Below, one piece after another: positions 49,566-59,973 of a stretch of DNA of 64,000 nt; the stretch's first letter is position 1, and each line of letters begins with the position of its first letter. Below the pieces are notes generated by a model, which was not told the origin of the DNA, did not search any database, and was given only the letters and a program-made list of their open reading frames with translations. The stretch spans positions 612,472 through 676,471 of the forward strand of contig CAJNDS010002084.1 in the NCBI GenBank assembly GCA_905221605.1, given 5' to 3'. The translations under genes were made by a program, and so were the position numbers. The DNA is from Symbiodinium natans (taxonomy: Eukaryota; Sar; Dinophyceae; Suessiales; Symbiodiniaceae).

Positions 49566-50509
49566 TAACGGGGTTCATGGGGGGGGCGGGGGGGGGGACT
49601 CGTAGGTACCTAGGGAACCTTAGGGAAGCTTAGTGAGACGTACCCTTGAACCCCCGTCCCCCTACGAACCCTATAACTGTAGGGTCTAGGAGTTTCGTTT
49701 AGAGCTTAGCCTTTCCGGGCCTTCACGTTCCAAGAAGCTTTTTCGCTAGTTTCCCCTTATTTGCTAAAGGCAAGAAGCCTGTTTACAAGCATTTGTGGGT
49801 TGGGTTTGCGGGGTTCCTGTGCCCCATCCCAAGAAAGCAAGAAACCTGTGAACCTTTTGGAAGGTTGCAAGCTGGTTTTCTGGAAAATTCAGAGGTTTGG
49901 GCAGTGACGGCAGTGATGAGCGCACAATCGGGACTTGGGCAAGCTCTTCAAGGTTTCTTTTGTGTTAGTCCCCTGCGCCTTTGTGCAGATACGTGAGGCG
50001 CATGTGGTGCGGCATGATACCGTGTCATGTGCTAAGGCGTGCCCCGCAACTAAAGCCGTAACTTGGAGTACCTTAACCCTCCCTAGTATGGCATGCATGT
50101 GTCAGCGTAGGCACGGCTGGCTCAGCAGGGTTGGAGACCAAGCCCATTCGTGCCCGCAGCTTCTGCGGAAGCAAGGCAGCCTGTCAGGGGCATGCAGGCA
50201 CTCCCGCCTGCTGGTCATCTGCTGGCCGCAGTGGCCGGCATCAACGGCGGCACAGCTGGCCTCTTCTGGTACGAAGCCTGGCGCCAGATTTCTTGCCGGA
50301 AGTCCCCGACGTTGGCATATGCATCCCCTTACATGTACATGCCAATAGCCTTCATAGGAAGCCCTAAACCCTAAACCCTAAACCCTAAACCCCAGGAGTC
50401 CTTGTCAAAACAGATGTTCAAAGGGTCTTTTTAAGATGGATTGCGAAGGGGCCTGGACGAGATGCCCAGAGGGGATAGAACTTAGAGCAACCCTGTTTGT
50501 TTGCAAATC

Positions 50510-50690
50510 TTTGATATATATCTATATCTATATCTGTATATGTGTGTGTCATATTATGTTATTATCTGTATATGTATATATACATATACATATACATATA
50601 TACATATATACATATATACATATATACATATATACATATATACATATATACATATATACATGTATCTACATGCATGCATGTATACATATT
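50510..50690 (+). repeat. TATACA/TATC microsatellite
   Basis: About 180 bp of CATATATA-type units ending 12 bp before the DUF1294 start codon. Upstream frames reading through it are by-products. Confidence 0.95.
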
Positions 50691-50701
50691 TTCTTACTGA
50701 C

Positions 50702-51068
50702 ATGAGACTGCAGCGTCCACGTAAGGACAAGCGCCAAGCTCAGGAGAAGAAGTGGCGAGTGAGCGAGAGCGCGCTCTGCGCGACGGCGCTGGTGGGCGGC
50801 TGGCCCGCGGGGTATTTTGCCATGCACAACTTCAGGCACAAGTCGGCCTTGGGCTGAGTTGAGCAGGCAGAATGAGAGTGCACCCAGGGCAGGGGAGGGA
50901 GAGTCCACCGGCGAGCAGAATACGGCTGTGGTGAGTAAGGCCAAGAAAAGCTTTCAGGACAAGTACGCGGCAGCTACGTCCTGCAACTTGCTTCTGTGCG
51001 GGCTCCATCCACAGGCCCGATCTCAGCTGCGGCGCACGGTTCTGCGCTGGCTGCGGAGGAGGCGATGA
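50702..51068 (+). CDS. DUF1294-family small membrane protein, two exons
   Basis: Exon 50702-50845 reads MRLQRPRKDKRQAQEKKWRV then SESALCATALVGGWPAGYFA and MHNFRHKS. Exon 50940-51068 continues AKKSFQDKYAAATSCNLLLC to a basic tail and TGA. This matches the DUF1294 pattern: DK..A, wRisE..L, lGGWPga, fRHKt.k.sF. The family is small inner-membrane proteins of unknown role. The 94-bp intron has a GC donor; GCC occurs at both junctions. The start could lie further upstream if an exon precedes the microsatellite. Confidence 0.7.
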
Positions 51069-51180
51069 CTTGCGTCAGCTCCGGCACAAAAATCCAGATG
51101 GCCACGGAGAAGGGACCTCTCCTCCCAGCACTTCTTTGACACCCATCAGCGAAGGCGTCAACGGGCGGAGGCCTCTCGAG

Positions 51181-51417
51181 ATGCCGCTCTTGCTGCTGGA
51201 ATATGTTGCAGACAAGGACCGGCAGTATTTTAGCGGCAGGACAGTTGTTTTTCATGCATCACTCGGTGGCCTGATTCGAATTGCTGTCCTGCTCATGGAC
51301 GCTGGTGCTGACATGGACTTGCAGAATCATTCTGGCATGACGCCCCTCCAAGTAGCTACCAGCGCCCAAGCTGAGATGGCGAGTTTGCTGTCACTGTCCG
51401 TCTACCGGCCAAGCTGA
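51181..51417 (+). CDS. Ankyrin-repeat frame
   Basis: Reads MPLLLLEYVADKDRQYFSGR then TVVFHASLGGLIRIAVLLMD, AGADMDLQNHSGMTPLQVAT and so on. The second half is one clear ankyrin repeat (T.l..A...G...iv.lLl..GAd.n..n..G.TPL..A) with part of another. It may be a 3' exon of a larger gene; the frame is open back to 51070. It overlaps nothing of the DUF1294 gene, which ends at 51068. Confidence 0.65.
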   Translation: MPLLLLEYVADKDRQYFSGRTVVFHASLGGLIRIAVLLMDAGADMDLQNHSGMTPLQVATSAQAEMASLLSLSVYRPS

Positions 51418-51547
51418 CCTTGCCCACATACCAATCACTGGGTCTGGAGGATTTCGAGCTCAAGCGACGCTGTCACTGACATGAGAAGGTGCAATGCATC
51501 TCGCCAGTGCAGGTGCCAAACAGGGCAGCCCTAGATCCCCAAGAACG

Positions 51548-51653
51548 CCAACCCAGTGGTACCCGTTTGCCCTTTTTTGTTGGGTTCAAGTTTCCCTTTT
51601 TTTAAGTATCCAACCCCCAACAAAAGGGGCACTATGATTACTGGGTTACCAAG
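51548..51653 (+). mobile_element. Element A11
   Basis: CCAACCCAGTGGTACCCG and TGATTACTGGGTTACCAAG are the ends; interior CAACCCCCAACAAAAGGGGC. Confidence 0.8.
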
Positions 51654-51723
51654 TATACATCAGGGCTCCTTAGGGTTCAGGGCTGAGGGGTTTAGGGTTT
51701 AGGGTTTAGAGTTTCACCCAAAT

Positions 51724-51818
51724 TTGCCCTGAAATTGCAAAAGAACTGCAGGCCGTCTTCTGGCATCTCGTGGGCTCCCCATCTTTGCACGAGCCGGGGG
51801 GTCTTGCAGCAACATGCC
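51724..51818 (+). CDS. Exon of unknown gene (EIAKELQAVFWHLVGSPS)
   Basis: Reads CPEIAKELQAVFWHLVGSPS and then LHEPGGLAATC. May start after GCAG at 51750. Well-formed alpha-helical sequence. Confidence 0.5.
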
Positions 51819-51822
51819 GTGA

Positions 51823-51981
51823 GGTTGGGATGTTCCCCCTTATACTAACAGTCCCTAGTAGGCATTAACAGAAGGGGGTTACTATAATCCCTACTAAGGA
51901 AATCCTAATCCCTAAACCCTAAACCCTACTAGTATAAGGGGGAAACATCCCTGTTCGTATAAGAGGGGGAACATCCCAACC
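51823..51981 (+). mobile_element. Element D6, longest family D copy, with a telomere-repeat insert
   Basis: GGTTGGGATGTTCCCCCTTA and AAGAGGGGGAACATCCCAACC are inverted ends; GTGA and TTGA flank. Near the right end CCCTAAACCCTAAACCC interrupts the arm, followed by a second copy of the end sequence. Confidence 0.8.
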
Positions 51982-52399
51982 TTGAGGACTTGAGGGTTTT
52001 GGGCTTCAGGGGCCTGAAGGTGCAGGGCTTCACCGGGTTGACGATGGTCCGAAAGCCGGCACGTTTGGGTTTAGGGTTTAGGGTTTGGGGTTTGGGGTTT
52101 GGGGCTTAGGGCTTAGGGCTTAGGGTCAGGGATTTCTGTGGAAGGCAGCTCACGCCCCTGGTCGAAAACAAAGAAAGGTACTCGTAAGATGGGGGGGGGG
52201 GGGGGGGGGGGGGGGTGACGGGTGTGACATGACAGAAACAACATCAACACCATCAGCAAACGACAATACTTGTGTATATAAACCATAGGGAATGTCAGGT
52301 GAGCAGTTTGCGCAGGAATGCTAAGCTGCCAGCACAGGCCCAAACAAAGCAAGACCACAACGCGCTCGTTGCAAGCATCACCGACCATCTGCCCAAAAC

Positions 52400-52653
52400 A
52401 TGAGGAGCCACGACGGTTTTGCGATTGGCGAAGAGCGTGCGCTCAGGAGCGCAGCGATTGGACTCCAAGCGACCCCAGCTCTGCACTTTACGAGCAGCGT
52501 GCACGGGACCATGGCAAGAGCACGATCTCGAAGGCAAAAGTAAAAGTGGTGCTTCACAAGGAGCACTTAAAAGGGAGCAAGGACAAAAACTCCAAAAACA
52601 ACAACGACGCTAATATTCAAGCACTCCAGCCTGTACAGTATGCTCCCTCCTAA
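52400..52653 (+). CDS. Candidate terminal exon, Lys/Asn-rich tail
   Basis: The frame reads RFCDWRRACAQERSDWTPSD, ALYEQRARDHGKSTISKAKV and a lysine/asparagine-rich end, then PVQYAPS and TAA. No family recognised. Confidence 0.4.
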
Positions 52654-53144
52654 CCCAGCGCTGAGGGTGGGTCATAGCTATTCTCCCAGAGTTCCCTCTC
52701 TGAGCAAGGGTTCCAGGAAATCGGTTGTACCCTACAACATAAACACTAGACAATAGTAGAGTACGGGCCCCCCTATATACGACGACACCCATAAAAGAGG
52801 GACCCCCCCAAAAGGAAACCGTTCAGAGAACTACCCATACAGTTGAGACCCAACAAGTGCCCAGAAATGAGATCAACCTCAACGTCATCAACCTGAAATG
52901 GCACAGCACGACCTCACAGAACCTTGGGAATCCAACCCTGAAACCCTGAACCCGAACCCTTGTTTTGGAGTCTTCGTTCCTGCCCTGCCCCAAAGTGAGA
53001 CGAGGTCCCCAAGGTCCTTGGATCCTTTCACCCCTCAGTATTACCCTTAGGCCCAAAATAGCCCCAAACCCTTATATCATAAGGCCTTTCGGCCCAAAAG
53101 CCCTTAAGAGTTCTTGGAGCCTAAGGGGTAGGGTTTAGGGGCTC

Positions 53145-53262
53145 GATATGGGCCTTTCCCAAAAGAGGGGTACCCTTTTTATGCCCCAAATAGAATAGAA
53201 TCTCCTGAAAAGGGACCCCAAGAAGGGTACCCCGGACCCCTATTTTCGAAAAAACCATATGA
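53145..53262 (+). mobile_element. Element G2 ending at a splice acceptor
   Basis: TTTCCCAAAAGAGGGGTACCC, TAGAATAGAATCTCCTG and AAGAAGGGTACCCC match G1. The end ATATGAG is used as acceptor by the next exon. Confidence 0.55.
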
Positions 53263-53263
53263 G

Positions 53264-53335
53264 GTGAGCACTTTCGTTGGCGTGAAGCGCATCGTGTTCG
53301 CGCTGGACGATTTCGTAGGCGAGGAGCGCGACGAG
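53264..53335 (+). CDS. Exon of unknown gene (VGVKRIVFALDDFVGEERDE)
   Basis: Reads VSTFVGVKRIVFALDDFVGE and then ERDE, ending GAG before GTGGC. It joins in phase to 53639 (VHQVLAKEGVHAQ). CGAGGTG occurs at both junctions (7-bp direct repeat). Confidence 0.65.
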
Positions 53336-53638
53336 GTGGCTGGTTTAGGGTTTAGGGTTTATTAACCTACACAGTTAATCCTTAGAGAAGGTACACGTGC
53401 CGCCTTAGTTCTGGGGTACGTTCACTCTCGTTTCTTTTCCTAAAGCCATAAACCCGAAGCCCTAGACCCTATAGACCCCGAAGAGTTACTGCAGGCAAGC
53501 AAGAAGCTCAGAACCATGCGAGATGCAGCAACTTGAAGACCCAAGACTTCTTTGCTGTCGGCTATTTCTAAACCCTCAACCCTAAGCCCTAAACCCTAAA
53601 TCTTAAACCCGGAATCTTAAACCCTCTGGGTACCCGAG

Positions 53639-53705
53639 GTGCACCAAGTGCTCGCGAAGGAGGGCGTGCATGCCCAGCCTTCGCAGCCGGCCCGCGGCCA
53701 GAACC
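53639..53705 (+). CDS. Exon of unknown gene (VHQVLAKEGVHAQPSQPARG)
   Basis: After CCCGAG the frame reads VHQVLAKEGVHAQPSQPARG. Continues the exon at 53264. A proline-rich candidate (DAENPGPPPPGPPAQDG) follows near 53828. Confidence 0.6.
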
Positions 53706-54725
53706 TCGGCGTTTCCTCTCCAAAAGTGCAACTCAGGCTGTTGAGTGGCTGGGGGTTTAGGGTTTAGGGTTTAGGGTTTAGGGTTTAGGGTTTAGGGCTC
53801 AGGAAGGTTTAGGGCTTAGGGTTCAGGGATGCAGAGAACCCAGGTCCACCACCCCCAGGTCCTCCTGCCCAGGACGGTCAGGCAGGGGGGCCTCCAGCGT
53901 GCGGCTTCCGGGGGTCAATGCGAAGGTTTGAGGTTCAGGGCAAACTTCTTGCGTTTATGCTTTAGGGTTTAGGGTTTAGGGTTTGAGGTTCAGGGCTAGG
54001 GTGATCCGGTGCTCCCAGTTGTTGAGGCTCCTTGTAGAATGCCTTGGCCGGCAGGGGGGGGGGGGGGGCTGCCCCCAAGCAGCCCTAATGTTGTACCCTT
54101 GCGTTCGGGTTCCGGTTGGCACGGCCTTAGAGGCCCTGGAGCATTCCATTCAGGCCTGTGTCTTATTACTCTGCCAGGACCATTTCAAGGGACTCCTTCA
54201 TACGGGGCTTGCACTTGTCGGGAGAAAGTGTGACAGCTCTTGCCTCGGAGACCCTTGAGCGCAGGTCCTGCGAGCAGGGACCACTTACGGAGCAGCCGTT
54301 CCACTCCAGCCCTTTCAATCGAGGCCGTGGGGGCAGACCCCCCAAAAAACCGAAAGAGCCCTAAACCCCCAAGGCGTGAGGGGTGTGAAAGGCTTCGAGT
54401 TTAAGTGGCGGAGGACTAGGTGACTTAGGGTTGAAGGCTAGAGGCTGAGTACTAAGGGTTGAAGGCTAGGGGCTGCGGGTTCTGCAGTGGCTTTCAGTGT
54501 TAGTCTGAGGTCCCGGCAGGTAAGTCGGTAAGTCAATGTCTTCGCCGAACCCCGACACCCCCCGAAGAACGACCCCTCCATCCTACAACCCCCCCGCCCC
54601 GCCCCCCCCCCCCCTGTTGTTAAGCCCCCAACCCTACACCCTAAACCCTGAGCCCTGAAACCCTGAACCCTGAAACCTAAACCCTAAACCCGAAACCCGA
54701 AACCCTGAACCCTGAACCCTGAACC

Positions 54726-54856
54726 CCAAACCCTAAACCCTAAACCCTGAACCCTAAACCCTAAACCCTAAACCCTAAACCCTAAACCCTAAACCCTAAA
54801 CCCTAAACCCTAAACCCTAAACCCTAAACCCTAAACCCTAAACCCTAAACCCTAAC
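54726..54856 (+). repeat. Interstitial CCCTAAA array
   Basis: About 18 CCCTAAA units preceded by CCCTGAA and CCCGAAA variants from 54640. Confidence 0.95.
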
Positions 54857-54917
54857 TCAACCTGAAGTTCTAAAATCCTGGTGCCCTCGTTGCCTTGCAC
54901 CCCTGCTTCCCTGGCAG

Positions 54918-54980
54918 TGAAAGCTCGCACTCCGCGCAATCTATCTTCCTCGCTCTCCTGGCCATGGCCAGCGGTGTCTG
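54918..54980 (+). CDS. Candidate exon (SSHSAQSIFLALLAMASGV)
   Basis: After TGGCAG the frame (one base in) reads ESSHSAQSIFLALLAMASGV. Membrane-like. Confidence 0.45.
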
Positions 54981-55121
54981 GGGGCCCAGGACTTGGGGGG
55001 GAACCTGAACCTGAGGTTTCGGGTTTAGGGTTTAGGGCCAGTTTAGGGCTTAGGGTTTAGGGTTTAAGGTTTAGGGTTTAGGGTTTAGGGTTTAGGGTTT
55101 AGGGTTTACCCCCGAACGATA

Positions 55122-55233
55122 ACTTGGTACCAGTGGTACCCCTTACCCTTTTTTTTGGTTACGGGTTCCCTTACAAATTAGCCAACCCAACAGAAGGGCG
55201 CCCTTATCGTAATATGGTTCCTGGGCTACCAAG
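55122..55233 (+). mobile_element. Element A12
   Basis: CTTGGTACCAGTGGTACCCC and TGGTTCCTGGGCTACCAAG are the ends; ATAA and ACAA flank. Confidence 0.8.
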
Positions 55234-55753
55234 ACAAAGCCGACAACTGAAGGAGTCCTCTTCTGGTTCTACTTCGGGCTCAACCCCCAAGCCCCCACCC
55301 ATGGTCGCCCCTGTGGGACGGTCTCAGTATGGGTTTAGGGTTTCGGCGTTTGGGGTTTTGGTATCCGCGAGCCATGCTTTCAGGGTGTTTACAAGACCCC
55401 CCCGAGCATGGGCCTTGAATTTTTTCGAAGCGTCGGATGTTGGTTTTGCGGGTTAGGCCCGTAAGTTTCGAAGCTTTGGACACCCAGCAGCCTAGGGAAT
55501 GAGGGGAAACGCGTGACTCAGAGTGTGGGGGGTTCAGGCAGGTAGTTTCGGGAGTCGCCAGTGTCACCCGCAGGGGGAGAGAAAGGGGGGGAGGGGGGGG
55601 GAAGCCAAACAACCCCAAATTTCCGTAATTTCTGCAGACCTGGAAGCCCATCCAACCCTGGGGCCCTCAGGCTAGAAACCCTAAACCCTAAAACCTAAAA
55701 CCCTAAACCCTAAACCCTAAACCCTAAACCCTAAACCCGCTCCCTTCTTGCAG

Positions 55754-55825
55754 GTGGCGATCGTTATTTGCTACTTTGGTCAAGACACCATGGACGGCGC
55801 CGACCTCAAGCCGCGGTCAGGGACG
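55754..55825 (+). CDS. Exon of unknown gene (VAIVICYFGQDTMDGADL)
   Basis: Twenty-four codons: VAIVICYFGQDTMDGADLKP then RSGT. The donor is the GT of GTTTAGGGTT, that is, the telomere-like array itself. Confidence 0.65.
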
Positions 55826-56111
55826 GTTTAGGGTTCACGGTTTAGGGCTTAGGGTTTAGGGTTTAGGGTTTAGGGTTTAACGCGTTGCCGGGTAACGCGA
55901 CATTCGGGGCTCGGCTCAAGCACAGTTCCAGCAGCTGCCAAAGAAAGCCCGGCACAGCTACCATGTGCTATCGCCCCAACGCACACTAGGGTTTAGAGCT
56001 TAGGGTTTAGGGTTGTGCTTCTGTTCCCCGGAACCCTAAACCCTAAACCCTAAACCCTAATGGAAGCCATAGAACCCGTCACCGCAACCCAACCCTGCCA
56101 TTTGCGGAGAA

Positions 56112-57219
56112 ATGGCCCCGTCTGCGTGGCAGCGGGCCTTGCTGCTCCAACTTGGCCTTCGGGCTTGCGAGGCTCAGGTGGAACTCTCGGAGACTTACAC
56201 TGCCGGCAAGCTCTTCAGAGCCTACGGCTACCGACCCTCCGCTGAAGGAAGGGAGGTGGGCCAAGTGCGCCAAGTGGGCCAAGGCTGGCCACTGGCGGTG
56301 TTCTTGCACGGCACCCGGCGGGCGCACGACGACGCATTTGGGGCGGAGGCAGCCCGGTGCCTTTGTCATAGTTGGGTCACAGGTTACATTGTTATAAGGG
56401 TACTTAAACCCAATAAGGAATACATCGATTTAGATCCTTAATAAGGGTACTTAAACCCAATAAGGAATATATAGATTTAAATTTTTCATACTATTTCAAC
56501 CATGAGCTAGGTACCTGGCCCAAAACGGCTTCGTCGCGCTCTCCGTGGAGTACGCCAACGAGGCCTATCCGGGAGGCTGCGACGAGTTCGATGCCCGGAG
56601 CCGGCAAGTGGCTGAGGGTCTGCGCCACTTAGGGGTACTTGGAGATAATTTTTCAAATTTTTGGGTACTAGTATTCCTAAGAATCAGCATCAAACTACAA
56701 ATTCATTTTTGCGAGGGTTCCAAGTTTAGTACAGGCCACTTCTGCTCTCGGCCAGACCTTGGCATCAACTGCGCCCTGGGCGTCGCTGTCCTTGGTTTCA
56801 GCCTGGGAGGCCAGATCGCCCTGAAGTTGCGGAATTTCAATGCCAACGTTTCCGCGGCCCTGTCCATTGCAGGATCCATCCTCTTCGAGGGCCAGTGCTT
56901 AATGAGCCATGACTTCGTGCTGGAAAGGTCGAAGCGTCGGATCACCGTTGGCAGCGACGATCGGCACTATGGCTCTTTGGTGAAGTGTGTTGGGAGCTCA
57001 GGTTACGACTGTGGCAGCAACCACTGCATCCAGCCCGATGGCTCTGGGTTCTACATGGTGACCGAGGACGAGATCGGGCGGAGCCCGCATCACAACTATT
57101 ATATCGACCCTCTGACCCAGGGCATGGCCCAGGATTTCAAGAGCAGCGAGGCCCCCTGGGGTTTTGCGGCCTGCGTCCGGTGGCTGGTGGGCGCATCGAG
57201 TGCCCAGTGCACGCAGTGA
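56112..57219 (+). CDS. Alpha/beta hydrolase, three exons, complete
   Basis: Exons 56112-56356, 56511-56623 and 56735-57219. The protein opens MAPSAWQRALLLQLGLRACE, possibly a signal or transit segment. LAVFLHGTRRAHDD is the oxyanion-hole strand (HG), YLAQNGFVALSVEYAN the next strand, and VAVLGFSLGGQIALKL the nucleophile elbow with serine. Candidate acid and histidine lie in the C-terminal part (DEIGRSPHHNYYIDP). Six cysteines suggest a secreted or lumenal protein. Intron 1 (154 bp) is GT-AG and contains a 55-bp tandem duplication. Intron 2 (111 bp) has a GC donor and is flanked by GCCACTT on both sides. Substrate unknown. Confidence 0.8.
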
Positions 57220-57306
57220 AGAGACCCCTTGGCGCTCTTGGTTCTGAAGCATGCTCGCGGTGGACATGAGGCAAGCCAGGAGGATCGGACCTTGTCGGTG
57301 CTTTAG

Positions 57307-57543
57307 TTGTTTGGGGATTTCGAGGTTTCGGGCTCCGCTAACTACACCCTGGCAGCGACAGCATCTGGCTACAACTGCGTTCTCCACTTGCCAACACACG
57401 CGACATACCGCGTTCCAGAGGATGTGTTTCATTGCCTGTTGCCTGAGTCATTTCTTGACTGGCACGTGAATTACAGTAGATGGGGGTTGCAGAGGTCTGC
57501 ATCATGGCCGCGCCATGGCCACATGTGTTGGTCACTGGCATAG
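57307..57543 (+). other. Open frame downstream of the hydrolase
   Basis: Reads FGDFEVSGSANYTLAATASG and further plausible sequence, in a frame different from the hydrolase. It may be 3' UTR or an exon of another gene. Nothing decides it. Confidence 0.25.
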
Positions 57544-58734
57544 TTGGTCATGTCCCTGGAGGCACGGAATGGCTCCACAAAGGCTGTTGGAAGCCTGTGT
57601 TCTTTGGGTGGAACGCAGTGATGTCCTGCGAAGCACGCTCTCCACCCCTCCGTCGGGAGATGCATCATCACTAGCAGCACCGGCTCTCGACAACGCACCC
57701 GCGTCACTCGAAAAAGACCCACACGAAGTGGTACTTTCCAGTCCGCAACAGCAACTCTAGACAACCTGAGCTGAGTCCAAGTTGTCTTGCTGTCGTGTTG
57801 TGATCGGGAGAAGTAAGTGCTGTTGCCGAAGGCTGTCTCTTTTTGTTTTGTGTTGTGTTGTTTTTGGCTCCCCGTCTGAGGCCCACTGGATGTGGAGGAT
57901 CTGGAAGAGAGGCGCAGGGAACTGTGGTTTCAGAAGCCCGTCACCCACTTCTACATAAGCCTATCCCTTGAGCAGCAAGGCCGATAAACTAGTGGAGTCT
58001 CCGTATCTTTGTAGAAATCATGGTATAGTTATTGGTAAGCTGTTCTCTCCTTTGGGAATTTTTGCCTCTCAAAGATGCATGCTTTCCTTTTGGGGGGCTC
58101 TTGATTCCTTTATTTCAATCGAGAATCCCGAAGCCCTAGCACTCAAAAAACCTTTAAAACTCTCATCCCCCCAAGGTCCTAAACCCCAAACCTTGGTTCC
58201 GGGTTTGGGGTTTAGGGTTTAGGGTTTAGGGTTTAGAGTTTAGGGTTTAGGGTTTAGGGCCTAAACCCTACACCACACCCTAAACCCGACGAACCCTTGG
58301 CCCTGGGCCCCCGAAACCCAAGTTGCAGGGTGTAGGTCTCCAGGGTCAGCAATCCCTTAGTCTTATTTTTTGTTTAGGGGTTTAGGGTTTGGGGTTGTCA
58401 ACAGGGTTTAGGGTTTAGGGTTTAGGGTTTAGGGTGGGCCCCGGAACCTAAAACCATTCCGCACAGGGATTTCGGCCGAGAAGCCCGGGCTCCGATGTTC
58501 CGCGCCGAGGGCGCCACCCAGGTGGCTCCTGGGGGTTCGGGTTAGGGTTTAGGGTTTAGGATTTTCGGTTTAGGGTTTATAAACCCTTAAAGCCCTACAC
58601 CTGGCCTGCCTTGGGTCCCTTGCTCTACACCCCCTCTTGAGCCTCAAGCCTGAAACTCTTCAAGAACCCGAAGCCGTAAGCCCTCAGAGGCTCAACTTGA
58701 GCCTCAATTTTTTATGTGCCCCAAAGCGACTCTT

Positions 58735-58890
58735 CCGTGAATCACCAAAATTGGGCGGATGTTGAGGTCAGCCTTGCAACTGAATATCTTTTACCCTCGA
58801 CAGCCGGCCTATTCGTCCAGCCTTTTCTAAGGGAACGCCTGTATGAAGCCTTGTTTGGTCTATTTGTGTCCCCCAAAAGAAGAGCCCTGA
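58735..58890 (+). CDS. Candidate exon (WADVEVSLATEYLLPSTAG)
   Basis: Reads NWADVEVSLATEYLLPSTAG, LFVQPFLRERLYEALFGLF and then runs into CCCTAAA-type sequence. Confidence 0.4.
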
Positions 58891-59043
58891 ACCCTAAACC
58901 CGAAACCCTACACCCTAAACCATAAAGTCCCACCCGGCCAAGTACTCTGCAACCCCCCCGAAACCCCACACTGAACAGTTGACTGTTGGGATGCTCCCCC
59001 ATAATAGGGATTGCCCTAAACCCTAAACCCTAAACCCTAAACC

Positions 59044-59075
<32 letters not shown>

Positions 59076-59140
59076 ACCCTAAACCCTAAACCCCAAACCC
59101 CAAACCCCAAACCCCAAACCCTAAACCCTAAACCCTAAAC

Positions 59141-59226
59141 CGTACTGTCGACCGCTGAATTACCCGACGGACAGCAAGCTTCAGGCCCGCGAAGCTGAAG
59201 TCGAGCTGGTGAAGGAGACGCAGTCA
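59141..59226 (+). CDS. Exon of unknown gene (AREAEVELVKETQ)
   Basis: Reads YCRPLNYPTDSKLQAREAEV and then ELVKETQS up to element D8. The acceptor may be CAG at 59182-59184. Helical end. Confidence 0.5.
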
Positions 59227-59973
59227 ATTTGGGATGTTCCCCCTGATGCTAGCAGTTCTTAAAAGAGATTATGGTAGCGTTTAGGGTTTAGGGTTTGGGG
59301 TTTAGGGTTTAGGGTTTAGGGTTAATCAGTGAGTGAACGGGAGCTGAGTGAAGAGCCCAAGGAAAATTCAATATCTTTTGGGGATTGTTCGTGGCGGCCA
59401 CAGTTCTTGTCTTTTGGCTCGTGATATTAAGGATTCTCCTAGGTAGGATAAGGGGACCCTTCAAAGGGCATCCCTTCTTTACCCTCTTCTGGCTCTCTTA
59501 AACAGGGACCTGATTCTGAGGGTCTATATCCCCAAGGGTCCCCCTAATCCTATCCCCTAGAGTCTTTAACTTACAGATCATGGAGAAGCCTGATGATGAC
59601 ATTATAATTGTTGTGAAGAAATAAAGATCAAAATAAAGCGTATGAAAGACCAAGACATGAAATCATTTAAAATTACGAACACAATATAAACATATTAATA
59701 ATGTCATCATGTTAAGGGAAAATAACTCCTAACGGTAAAGACCAAATAATATTATAAATTGCATTGTGTTGTCTCACCAGTGGCCTCTACGACGTCATGG
59801 TAGCATCAGCTGGGAAGGCGCACACACAGCATATGGCGTCCCTATGCTTGAAGTGTGAAGATAGAGGATGATAGAGGCACAGATTCAGATTATCCAGCCA
59901 AAACAGAGGCATGCAAATAGATCCTGACACTTAGAGAGCAGGCAGACAAACAACATAGATTTGCTGGCGGGGT

